From contig CM119270.1 in the NCBI GenBank assembly GCA_051294375.1, forward strand, positions 16,053,452-16,117,451: a stretch of DNA of 64,000 nt, given 5' to 3'. The position numbers were made by a program, and so were the translations under genes. Positions 35,301 to 45,017 of the stretch are shown here, piece by piece; the first letter of the stretch is position 1; every line of letters begins with the position of its first letter. The notes below the pieces were generated by a model, which saw only the letters and a program-made list of their open reading frames with translations, had not been told where the DNA came from and searched no databases. The DNA comes from Paraspadella gotoi (Eukaryota > Chaetognatha).

Positions 35301-37325
35301 GGCTGTTGCCATAACTCACCTTTTTCGTTTAAAATCTGTTGATGCGTCGCCAATCCCGATGTTGATCCACAACCCGGCGTCGGGAAAATGCTTGAGTTGA
35401 ACTACATTCAAATAATGTTCCTTGATATCCAGACCTGAGAAAACGGACTATGTCAAATAATATAATCATTAATCATCTGTGGTCTATAAAACATTGATGT
35501 TAAAGAGACAAAATAATAATTATGAATTGAGGAATAACCGTTCATAAATTACGTAGAGGTCACCTCTGATACGGACTACCATAGAACAGGGGGTTTTTTC
35601 CGGCCCGTCCGACATATCTGCTCGGTGGCTCGGTGACCATTAGGCTGGAAGGCCTCCGGGTTTGGAGGTGAATGACTCTGAATCTCTATGATTATAATCT
35701 TATAGTTTCATAGCCTCATTATAAAGCATGAAATATTTTTCACGGATTAAAATCTACCGCTGACCTGCCCTTCTACCAAGTGGTCCAATCTTGTTTGCCA
35801 TGGGCTGAGCAATAATATACTTCCAGACATCGGCTGCGTAGGGATAATTTGGTTGACCAAATAAGCAGTTAAAGATAGGCAGGTCGATGGGAACATGACC
35901 TTCGTAACTTTTATTGTACTTTTTGTGATAAATGGTGAGGTCGATGTAGTTGAGTGTATTGTTGGCAGAGACTAAATCCTTAAATTATGATTTTTATAAA
36001 TGTAGAGTGTCATTAAACGTTTAAGGGTTACGATAAGTAAAAAAAAAAATCAAATCAAATCTCGCCTTCGGAAATTTGTATCCTGCCTCTCCTTCACCCT
36101 CCAGATAACTGGCGTAGTTGTTCTTGATTATATCGAACTGTTCGACAGTGAGATTCCGATAGTTTGGGTCCACGACCTTGTCGAGGCCCGTCTTGCCCGC
36201 TTTAAGATATTCTCGGATGAACCCGTTGTCTTGCGCGCGCCAGAGTCCGTGCTTGGCTTCTCCGATCAGGGTAAGTACTTGTTCGTTGACCGTCAGATGG
36301 CGGTAGGTGCCTAGCAGGTCGAGGAAAAGCTTTTCGCCATTCCGCTCTGATAATACTACTATCTATACTATTATCTATACTACTATACTACTATCTATAC
36401 CATGCGTTGCAAGAAATCCACTGAGGCTTGGCATGATGGGGATGTCCGAGTTCGTGGTGTAATAGTTTTCGTCGCAACCGTCTCTTCCATGCTCCGTTCC
36501 CTCCGTGCCAACAAATTTCAGAAACCTTGCTGGTAGAAGAAAGATTTTTAAAAAAATTATTTAATACGATGCTCAATGAAGATAAAATTATGATGGACTA
36601 AAATCCACCGACCGTTCATCAGCGGCCATTGCTGCAGGAGGCAAGTCATTCGCCTCCCAACCCAAAAGGTCCGGGGTTCTAGTCCGGTGGTCGCCTCGCA
36701 GTTAAGAGGGACGGGGCGCTTAACCTGCCTGTAACATGGTGTTACTGCCTGATCCGAAGCTCAGGGACTGCTTTTATAGAACGGTTCTGTCACTAAAATC
36801 GTTCTCTTTGCAAGTTTATATGAGCAAGTAAACCACTGCAACTTGTGTTTTTCCCTTCTATTAAACTTCAACAATCAACATTACTTAACTGGTTTTTCCT
36901 ATTCTTTGTGTTTTACTGCATGATTGATTGATCAATGATTTTCTGAAATTGGTACAACAAATTTTCCATTCTTTTAATAAACAAGCTATCTTGCCCCTGA
37001 CTTTGGACAGTTTGGTGGTTTAAGGCCTCCATCACCTTACAAGATAATGACATAGCAGGTCCCTGAAAGCTTTCAATCAAGACTCTCTCGCAGTCTCGTT
37101 TATATCACTCCCAGAGTACCCGGTTCCCTATCATGAAGTGGTATAATATTTCAAAGAATGTTTCATTTTTATGTAATGACATTTCATATTTTTTTTTACA
37201 CGGGGCGTTTTATTCTCACCCTTTTCTGGGCTTTTAGTTTGAGTACTGCAGGCTTTGACGCAGAGAATCGCAGTTGCTAACGCTGCGCCAGTCAGGAGAA
37301 GAGTCCTTCCAAAATAAAGCCTCAT
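32325..37325 (-). CDS. Secreted / membrane-anchored protein of unrecognised family, paralogue 1 (3' end not found)
   Basis: Nine exons with agreeing phases: 37220-37325, 36401-36529, 36066-36310, 35765-35978, 35320-35434, 34620-34863, 33958-34319, 32568-32718, 32325-32355, about 532 residues before the open 3' end. The start gives a short basic N-terminus and a hydrophobic core (LLLTGAALATAILCV), a signal peptide or anchor. The ectodomain includes GTEHGRDGCDENYYTTNSDI (~42-61), an acidic/aromatic EAKHGLWRAQDNGF block (~95), IAQPMANKIGPLGRRAG (~215-231), GPQTINFKRVDASK (~277) and a Cys-containing GGACPDLGGDRDHYPW segment (~390-405) followed by PICDALCADVKAW. Potential N-glycosylation sites include LNFT and NYTS. 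Six internal exons match paralogue 2 (59.9-64 kb) in length exactly. Exon 3 ends at AAG/GCGAGA, a GC donor. The last exon, with a transmembrane segment in paralogue 2, was not located. I cannot assign an activity. Confidence 0.8.
32890..33005 (-). mobile_element. Degenerate foldback element with hammerhead-like remnant
   Basis: Imperfect inverted arms (about 32891-32913 and 32983-33005, TTCGGCAAYRAATGTTT type) around a decayed core on the minus strand (32929-32965, reading TGATAAAAACTCG ... GAGTTGAAACATA). Located in an intron between exons 8 and 7 of paralogue 1. No clear head sequence or target duplication. Confidence 0.4.
35058..35311 (+). repeat. Dispersed repeat B, copy 2
   Basis: Inverted counterpart of 31921-32190. 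It ends within 10 bp of the splice donor of exon 5 of paralogue 1, so the repeat supplies most of the start of that intron. Confidence 0.6.
36592..36790 (+). mobile_element. tRNA-derived SINE (family 2), intron 1 of paralogue 1
   Basis: About 200 bp beginning ATGGACTAAAATCCACC, with a B-box-like GGGGTTCTAGTCCGG in a tRNA-like context and a 3' body shared with 44406-44644. An inverted, interrupted copy spans 39025-41033. Confidence 0.6.
36945..37170. repeat. Dispersed repeat A, copy in paralogue 1 intron 1
   Basis: Same repeat and orientation as 28958-29192, with scattered substitutions and small deletions. Confidence 0.6.
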
Positions 37326-39024
37326 GGCCGAAGTTAGTTCCGGGCTGATCCTCTCGTGAAGGTTGAAATTACGTTTGGTACAGACTGATAAATCTTCAAA
37401 TGAAGATGATCGCTAACGAGACAAGGAGAAAAACAAGTTTGAGCAAACAATGTCGGATCTGCCTACGAAAATTAATTAATTAATTAATCGATTAATTAAT
37501 TAATTTTAATATTTAATAATTAATTATAAATTTATATACAACTTATCATCATCGATGTCCTTAAAATAAAGTAAATGTGACTTATATTTTTTCCATTTAA
37601 ACCAGAGATGTGGAAGCGATCGATTTTTCGCCGCTGCCAATCCGGCGCTTCCCAAGACCCCTCCCGCTCCCGTTTTCGGGTGCAATCCTTACTTTTTAAG
37701 CCCGGATCGCTTTCGATTTCGAGTGCACATCGCTTCCTTCCTTTAAAAATTTTACATTTGTTATTATTCATAAAAATATTCTCTTTAGACATGTAATTCA
37801 TTGGTAGAATAATTTTAAACAATCTTTTTTATTAACAAATAAAAAAAAAATTGTAAGATTTGTAAGAATCGTTCGAGTGGAAATGAATTTAATAAAAAAA
37901 AAAAAAAAAACCTGTTTCCCTATTTGCTTTTTTTTTATTAAATGTAAATACTAGCTGCATTAATTATTCAATTAATCAATTAATTAATCAATAAATCATC
38001 AATTAACTAATCAACTAATTAATCAAAAAATTAATGAATCAATTTTTTTATCAATCAATCAATTAATAAATAAATTAATTTATCAATCAACTAATTAATA
38101 AATTTATTTATCAATAAATTATTAAAAGAACCAATTAATTAATTAATCAATTAATTAATCAATCAATTAAACAATGTCAGTGTTATCATTGTCGTCATCT
38201 CCAACATCATTGTTGCTTTTTTCCTGGTCAGTGACCTGACAAAAAGACCTAAAAAATAACAGGCCTGATATAAATTTTATTTAATTGATCAATCAATCAT
38301 TCAATTAATCATGATGGTGTTATCCTCGTTGTCATCATCATCATTATCATCATGGTCATCATTTCTTTTGTCAAAATGAAAAGACGAAAAAACAAACAAG
38401 TTTGAGCTAACAATGCCAGAACTGATCAGTTCATAAATTATTCAATCAATTAATCAAATATTCAATCAATCAATCAAAAAATTAAGCAATCAATCAATTT
38501 GTCATCGTCGGTGTTATCATTGTCGTGGCCGCCTTCATAAATTATTTAATTAATTGAAATTGTTTTATAATGTTTGCTGTGACTCAAAACAAGAATTTAT
38601 AGAAAAATTTGAGGCGTATTTTTTGTGATAAAGAAAAACTGGTATTATCAAAAACATTAAAAAAGCAAAAATAATAAAAATATTAACAACAACAACTAGT
38701 ATTTACATTGCTGAGAAAAAGGTCAGCCATGACAAGGTCGGGTAAGAACAGGTCATTCTTATTGACCACTACTGTACTACGGGTCACAAAGTACAAAGAC
38801 TTTGTCGTCGTCTTCGTCATTGTATTCGTCGTCATTGTTGTTTTGGTTCAAATCATTTGAGCTCCCAAATGTTCGATATTATTCTTTTAATTAATCAATA
38901 TGTAATTAATTAAATAATTTATTATTTTTCAACTAATTAATTTATTACCGCTAATGATCGTGGGCAAATCCGGCATTGTTTGCTCAAACTTGTTTATTAA
39001 TAATTTTGATTTATTTATTTTATA
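37326..39024. other. AT-rich upstream DNA with ATTA/ATCA simple repeats, no gene seen
   Basis: Upstream of paralogue 1. Long stretches of ATTAATTAATCA-type imperfect repeats (37470-38170, 38260-38500, 38880-38950) and GTC/ATC triplet runs. A small unrelated GC-richer patch lies at 37605-37740. A fragment resembling the ~155-bp repeat at 41.6-42.4 kb occurs near 37565 and, inverted, near 37870-37910. No promoter could be called. Confidence 0.45.
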
Positions 39025-39171
39025 TATATTGAAGAGACAGTATTTATTGTTATATGTTAATGACAGAACCGTTCAATGTAAGCAGTCCCTGAGCTTCGAA
39101 TCAGGCTGTAACACTGTGTTACAGGCGGGTTAAACGCCCCGTCGCTCTTAATTGCTAGGCGGCCACCGGGC
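39025..39171 (-). mobile_element. SINE family 2, part 1 (split by a hAT-like insertion)
   Basis: Inverse of the 3' half of the SINE at 44406-44644. It breaks off at CACCGGGC (39164-39171), which is repeated at 40926-40933, where the SINE resumes. Confidence 0.7.
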
Positions 39172-40396
39172 TAAGGGGTGAACTTAGGTAATATTTTGCC
39201 TGATTAGGACTGAGGCAAAGTGTTACTGAAATTGCCTAGGTAAAGAAATGATTTTTCTTAATAAAATATAGGCAATTTCTGAATCAAAATATTTTGCTTA
39301 TATTTATTTTTAAAGATAAAAAAAACAATATATTTTCTTTTATTGTTATAATTTCGTTTATCAACTATATTTTCAATTTGTTATTACTATATTTTAAGCC
39401 CAAAAAATACTTTTCGCAGATGGCATGAAATATGAGTATCAGCATTAAGTTTGTAAACTACTTGGCTACTACCGACCCAGAACCAATAAAATTATTAAAG
39501 AAGATTAATTCATTGATAAATAAAAATTAACAGATAATATAGAAATTAGTAATAACAATAAGGATGCATACATTTAAAAAGATTTGCAATGTAAGTACAT
39601 ATTCAGTTGTATCCTGATATGATTGGAGATTAAAACCTTGATCAAAGATGATATAAAAATGAATACAAGACTCAAGTCGCCCAAAAATGTTTTGTATCTT
39701 ATTTGAATGTCAAAGCTCATTAGAATTCTTTGCAGAATATGATATGGATTACTCAATAGTCAATACCTCCCTAGCTGTTTATATTAAAAAATTCGAGCTC
39801 GATATGGAAAGTAAATATCCTATGGATATGATTTTCAAATAAAAAAAAATCTAAAAAAATTCTCCTTCTATTTTTTCATCATTAACAAAGATTTTAACTC
39901 AAAGTAAAAAATAACATTCTTGAACATACTGAAAAATGTTTATTTTAATTAAAAACAACTATATAATAGACTCCAACCCCATTCACCAAACACCAAATAT
40001 AGTTTTAGCTATTACTTTTTTTTATAAAATTATTTTATGTTTCATTAAAAATATTTGGGCTAAAACTAATTGAATTTCAATGTTGAGCAAATTAAAGTTT
40101 ATATTTGATAAAGATTTTGTTTAAAAATTAATACCGAAAAATATCCTATTTTGTTACTTTTTTAATTTTATATGAAAATTTGCAAAATTACTTATTCAAT
40201 ATCTTATATTTTTATATTTTATGAATGTTTTACTATTTAAACTTAGAGAAAAACAAAGTTTATTTGTTTATTATAACGATTTTTATTTTACATAGGGACA
40301 TGTTTCGGCTTTATGTATAAGCCTTCATCAGCGTTTGAATAATCAGACAAATTTTTCTCTTAACATTGAGTCAGAGAGAGAGAGAGAGAGAGAGAG

Positions 40397-40439
<43 letters not shown>

Positions 40440-40925
40440 AGAGAGAGATAAACGTTCCAACAAAGGTTGAGAAAAAGACACTGGTCAGATTGAGGACAGG
40501 TGAAGGTAATGCTTTACTATTTAAACTATATTATTTAATTATATATATATTATTTTTTTTAAATATTATTTGCTTATTATATCTAATAACTCATTTTGGA
40601 GGAGGAGGTCTGTGTTGTCTTCTGGAAATCGAAATACAACACTAGGTTAGACTACAATAGAATACAATTAGACTAGAATATTTAATATTTAATACAATAT
40701 TTAATATTTAATACAATATTTAATATCATTTGGCTTAAAATTATTAAAGATAACCTTTCCCTTTGAAATCTTAGCAAATTAGATCATAAGTTTATCAGTT
40801 ATGTCTTAGATTTAAAGATTTCCTCAATTAAAAATTGCCTACTTTTATTCAGTTAACTACTAGGTAAACCAAAAAATTGTCTATTACCTATTTAAGAAAA
40901 AATCTTTGCCTAAGTTCACCCCTTA
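39172..40925 (+). mobile_element. Non-autonomous hAT-like DNA transposon, copy 1
   Basis: 1754 bp with terminal inverted repeats TAAGGGGTGAACTTAGG / inverse, matching the hAT terminal rule YARNG, and an 8-bp target duplication CACCGGGC on each side. It is inserted in a SINE. No transposase frame is present. The interior carries a GA microsatellite (40374-40449) and a nested ~264-bp block (40244-40507) flanked by near-identical ~20-bp direct repeats, which includes a hammerhead-like core (40289-40331, minus). A second copy, inverted, is at 45018-46759. Confidence 0.75.
40289..40331 (-). ncRNA. Hammerhead-ribozyme-like core, hAT copy 1
   Basis: Minus strand from 40331: CTGATGA, an extra A, a GGCTT/AAGCC stem with a short loop, GAA, then an ACAT/ATGT hairpin followed by A at 40289. 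This is the order C3-A9, stem II, G12-A14, stem III, U-H expected of a hammerhead. Stem I pairing is weak and the extra A after CUGAUGA is atypical, so activity is unproven. Confidence 0.4.
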
Positions 40926-40933
40926 CACCGGGC

Positions 40934-41033
40934 TAGAATCCCCGGACCTTTGGGTTGGGAGGCGAATGACTTGCCTCCGCCACGCAATCGGCCGAATGAT
41001 GAACGGTTGGTGGATTTTAGTCCACCATAATAT
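40934..41033 (-). mobile_element. SINE family 2, part 2 (resumes after the hAT-like insertion)
   Basis: Contains the inverse of the B-box region and of the GGTGGACTAAAATCC start of the family. With 39025-39171 it reconstitutes one SINE once the transposon and one target duplication are removed. Confidence 0.7.
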
Positions 41034-41559
41034 TTTTTTTATTATATTTTTTTATATTTTGTTCAGTGCGAGAGGGGGAAAAAAGAAAGAAGATAGAGAG
41101 AGAGAGAGAGTGCGTTAGAGATATAAGTATGTATAAGCACAATATTATGCAATATTGCCAATAAAGCAGATCAATCATTTTAGTTCAAACTTGTTTGTAA
41201 CATAAAAAACCATATGGATTTAAAAAAAAGTAGACTTAAATTTAAAGAAAAACAACAAAAATATAAGAAATAATTTTTTTAGTTTTATAGAATTAAAAAA
41301 GTTTAATTTATATTTTAATTTAGCTTATAATTACAGTTTTTTTTCAGATAGATAAAATCTTTTGTTCAACTCAGATTTTATTTTCATATATTAAAAAGAA
41401 TAATTAAAAAAATAAATATGTAATTTTTTTCATAGATTCTCGACCAAAGAGGAAGAGAGAACAAAAGAAAACCAAAAAATAAAAGAAGAGAATAAGAAAA
41501 AGTGAATGAAAAAATTAAGAGCAAACAATTTTAAATTTTAAATATTATGGGTTAAAATA

Positions 41560-42430
41560 AGTAAAAAGAGTCAAGTAAATGTGACTCATATTTTTTTCAT
41601 TTAAACTCATTTCCACTCGTACCGAAACTTTATATCAAGCTTCGTCACACATTTTCCTACCCACACACAAAATTTGAACTCAATCTATCCATCCAATTAT
41701 GATTAATTAGAGTATTTATTGGTTAAAATATGTAAAAAGATTTTGGTAAATGCGATTTATGTTTTTTCCATTTAAACTCATATCCACTCACACGATTCCG
41801 TCGAAACTTTATATCCAGCTTCATCACACATGTTCCTACCCATACACAAAATTTCATTCCGATCCAACCAGCCAATCTCGAGTTATTGGGGCTTTTTGCT
41901 AAGGTGGGATGGATGGACGGATTGATTGATTGAATAATTAATTAGTTATTAATTAATTGACTAATTGATTAATTAACTGATTAATTATTTGATTTATTAA
42001 TACATCCTGCATATACATTTAATATAAAAGGAAAAAAAATCATAATCAATTAGTGAAACAGGTTTTTTGTTTTTTTCCATTTAAACTCATTTCCACTCAA
42101 ACTATTCCATCGAAACTTGGTTTCCTGTTCAATCACACACTTTCCTACTCACATACAAAATTCCAGGTCAATCGCCCCATCCACTCATGAGCAATTGGTG
42201 TTCAAATAGTGAATTATATGTTTTTGTTTTTTCCATTTAAACTCATTTCCACTCGGACGATTCCATCGAAACTTCATATACAGCTCAATCACACACTTCC
42301 CTACCCACACAAAATCTCATTCCAATCCATCCATTCAATCACGAGTAATTGGTGTTTTTTGCTAAGGTGGGACGGACGGACGGACGGACGGACGGACGGA
42401 CAGACAGACGGACGGACATCATTTTTTTGC
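41560..42430 (+). repeat. ~155-170 bp repeat units ending in a GACG tetranucleotide run
   Basis: At least four related units beginning CATTTAAACTCATTTCCACTC at about 41599, 41769, 42078 and 42231. Each is followed by similar text (GAAACTT...CACACA...TACCCACAC) and separated by variable spacers. The last ends in a (GGAC)n run (about 42371-42416). No reading frame. Probably a decayed tandem or 3'-end repeat of a mobile element. Confidence 0.6.
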
Positions 42431-42819
42431 ATAATTTATCATAATTCGATGTTCTGACATGATATAAGTTAGTGCCCGACAATATTGAGGGGGCGCACGA
42501 ATTATAGAGTCGGGATCTGCTGATAAGCAGATCCGACTAAAAAAAGAAATTATTGTAAAAGATTGCTACATTTACTCCACATGCATCGGTTCAGGAGAAG
42601 AAATAAGATTGAAAAAAAAAAAGACACACAATTGCGTCGATGATTGAAGAATTTGAAAAAAAGATTTAATTTCGGACAGAAACCGGTTGGAACTTTCGGG
42701 GGAAAATTGGAAAAACCGGCTCGAATAAACCAAAATCTAACTATGGAAGTACATCGAGTTAAATAAAAAAACCTGGCATGATTAGTCACAAAGCTATAAA
42801 AAGTTTTTATAGATAGGCA

Positions 42820-42968
42820 TTGTATTAATCCTTTCAGCTTCGTTGAGTTTAGAGATTTAAGCAAAATTTGAAAATAATTTCATCAACGCTGATGAAGACT
42901 CGAAATAAAGAGTCGAAACATGTCCGTACACAAATAAAATCGTTGATGAAATTATTTTCAAATTTTGC
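42820..42968 (+). mobile_element. Foldback element E2 with 13-bp target duplication
   Basis: 149-bp element flanked by TTATAGATAGGCA on both sides (42807-42819, 42969-42981). It begins TTGTATTAATCCTTTC. A perfect 28-bp inverted repeat (42861-42888 and 42941-42968) flanks a hammerhead-like core on the plus strand: CTGATGA, A, GACTC/GAGTC stem, GAAACATGTCC (42889-42926). The inverted arms would form a long stem I around the core. Confidence 0.7.
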
Positions 42969-42981
42969 TTATAGATAGGCA

Positions 42982-44161
42982 AAATTGACTGAAATTTAGC
43001 GTAAAGGTTAGTACAATAAAATGGCTTCTCAAAATATGCTAATTTTCTAAATACGAGTCTTCGCGATCGAGAAACTTCTTTTGTAGGATTTATTTTAGTG
43101 GAGACACCTGGATTTTTCCTTTCGGATTTTTTAAACTGTTGTCAACAAAAAATAATTTTCTATTAAAAAAACTTTTAAAAATTGTGATTAAAGACGTTTT
43201 TAAAATTAAAGTGATCCGTTTTATCGAAATGAACTTAATCGGTTTTTCTTTTGGTAAATATATCATCCAAACTTTACATGTTTTCTTAATACCTCATAAT
43301 TCAGCTTAGTATTTGTTTGTAAATTAATATTTACATACTCATATTCTTTAACATTGCAATAAGTTTTGTTTAATATAATGTAAAGTCCAGACGACCATAA
43401 GATAAGAGAGATATTGACTTTCGTCTCGTCGTCTCTCAATCGCGATCATTCGGGATTCGTCTTCATCTTCCGTATTTCTTCCATATTTATTCTGTGATTA
43501 ATTGTAACAGTCCGTGTTTTATAGTGATTATTATGAATATTATTGTCTGATATAGATATTGCAGTCAAGGCAAGAGCAACTGGAATATATATCTATCTAT
43601 CAAGACGCCAACTGGATAAGAACTTTAAAAACTTTATGGCGCCCGTGATTCCGGTCTTCAGTCCGGTTTATCTCCCGACATTTTCTCCCTCTCCGCTAGG
43701 TCGAGAAGGGGGTTCTTTTCAATAATATTCAATTACTCGGCGTTTGGCAGATTTTTTTTTCAGGTTAACGATTCGGGACGATTTCCAAAGGGCTTTAGGG
43801 GGGATTATCATTTTGGTTGAAAATCATTTCTGTCTTTTTCTTACAGGTAGTAGTTTATTGATAATCATATCGCTTTGATAATTATTTTTTATATTAATTT
43901 TCTTTTTAATAGGCGGCTTAGAGAGAACGTGGGTTGAAGAGGGGGTTATTGAAGTATATTACAAAGGCTTAGGCGACGTATGAACTTGGAGAATTTTGTA
44001 TTACAGAGGTGAATTTCCAAGTAATAGTAATAAATTTGTTGTAAAAATATTAAAAACTTTCGTTTTTCTAATCTGCTAATCTTATGAACAACGAAAATGG
44101 AGAAAATACACAATGTCAAGGTCTACACAAAGATTTGCTCTCAAATATTATAATAATATTA
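42982..44161. other. AT-rich region, no gene seen
   Basis: About 1.2 kb without supported coding sequence. A short frame at 43543-43725 has no family resemblance or splice support. Confidence 0.4.
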
Positions 44162-44174
44162 TATTATTATTATA

Positions 44175-44380
44175 GTTTAGAGATGAAACAAAAAAATCGT
44201 TGGAATAGCAATTTTTATTTTTATTATTGAACATGTTTCGACTCTTCACTTGCTGATGAAGAATCGTACCACTAAGAGTCGAAACATGTTCAATAATAAA
44301 AATAAAAATTGCTATTCCAACGATTTTTTCGTTTCATCTCTAAACTATTTTAAATAGCAAAAAAGAAAGTCAAAATACAA
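44175..44380 (-). mobile_element. Foldback element E3 with 13-bp target duplication
   Basis: 206-bp element on the minus strand beginning TTGTATTTTGACTTTC, flanked by TATTATTATTATA on both sides (44162-44174, 44381-44393; low complexity, so weaker than E1 and E2). Arms of 74 bp (44173-44246 and 44274-44347) are inverted with one mismatch. The 27-nt loop supplies the CTGATGA of the core (44253-44259), and the right arm supplies GAGTCGAAACATGTT. Confidence 0.6.
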
Positions 44381-44405
44381 TATTATTATTATAATAATAT
44401 TAATA

Positions 44406-44644
44406 TTATGGTGGACTAAAATCCACCAACCGTTCATCAGCGGCCATTGGAGCCGGAGGCAAGTCATTCGCCTCCCAACCCAAAGGTCCGGGGTTCTAGC
44501 CCGGTGGTCGTCTGGCAGTTAAGAGGGATGGGGCGCTTAACTCGCCTGTAACATGGTGTTACAGCCTGATCCGAAGCTCAGGGACTGCTTATATTGAACG
44601 GTTCTGTCACTAACACATAACAATAAATACTGTCTCTTCAATAT
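44406..44644 (+). mobile_element. tRNA-derived SINE (family 2), full-length copy
   Basis: About 240 bp, GGTGGACTAAAATCC start, B-box-like GGGGTTCTAGCCCGG, then a body ending near AATAAATACTGTCTCTTC. Lies directly after E3. Confidence 0.65.
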
Positions 44645-44849
44645 TACGATTCTATAAATTCGTTTGATTTTAGAATAACGAAGGTTTCATTTTCGTTTTC
44701 AGCAATGGCAACTCGAATTTTTATTTATAGTAAAAATATGAACATTTTTTTGGGTGCATCTCCGGCATCAAATTTGTAATGGATCTGGCCGCGATCCAGA
44801 GAGAAATCTCGATGGAAGTGAGCTTCACTATCCTTTGCCGCTCTATTAC

Positions 44850-45009
44850 CCACTGATGAAACACATTGCCGACTGAATTTGCTCCATAACAAAGTTATCT
44901 CGCACGTTGGTAGAGACCTCGTCGATGGCGCCGGCGAAAAAATCGGCGTCGAAATGTCGCCGAATCTCGCGTCTGAGCAGCTCGTAGTCGACCTCGATAC
45001 GATGACAGG
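44850..45009 (-). pseudogene. Coding-like exon fragment interrupted by hAT copy 2
   Basis: Minus-strand frame with ordinary globular-protein composition (EVDYELLRREIRRHFDAD, then GAIDEVSTNVRDNF), ending at a GG/GTAATA donor. Its 5' side is cut by the transposon at 45010. Beyond the transposon (46769-46830) a protein-like run (HCGQRIAELREISS) continues, but in a frame shifted by one. The fragment could be a pseudo-exon or a low-use exon. Family not recognised. Confidence 0.35.
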
Positions 45010-45017
45010 GTATTTGA

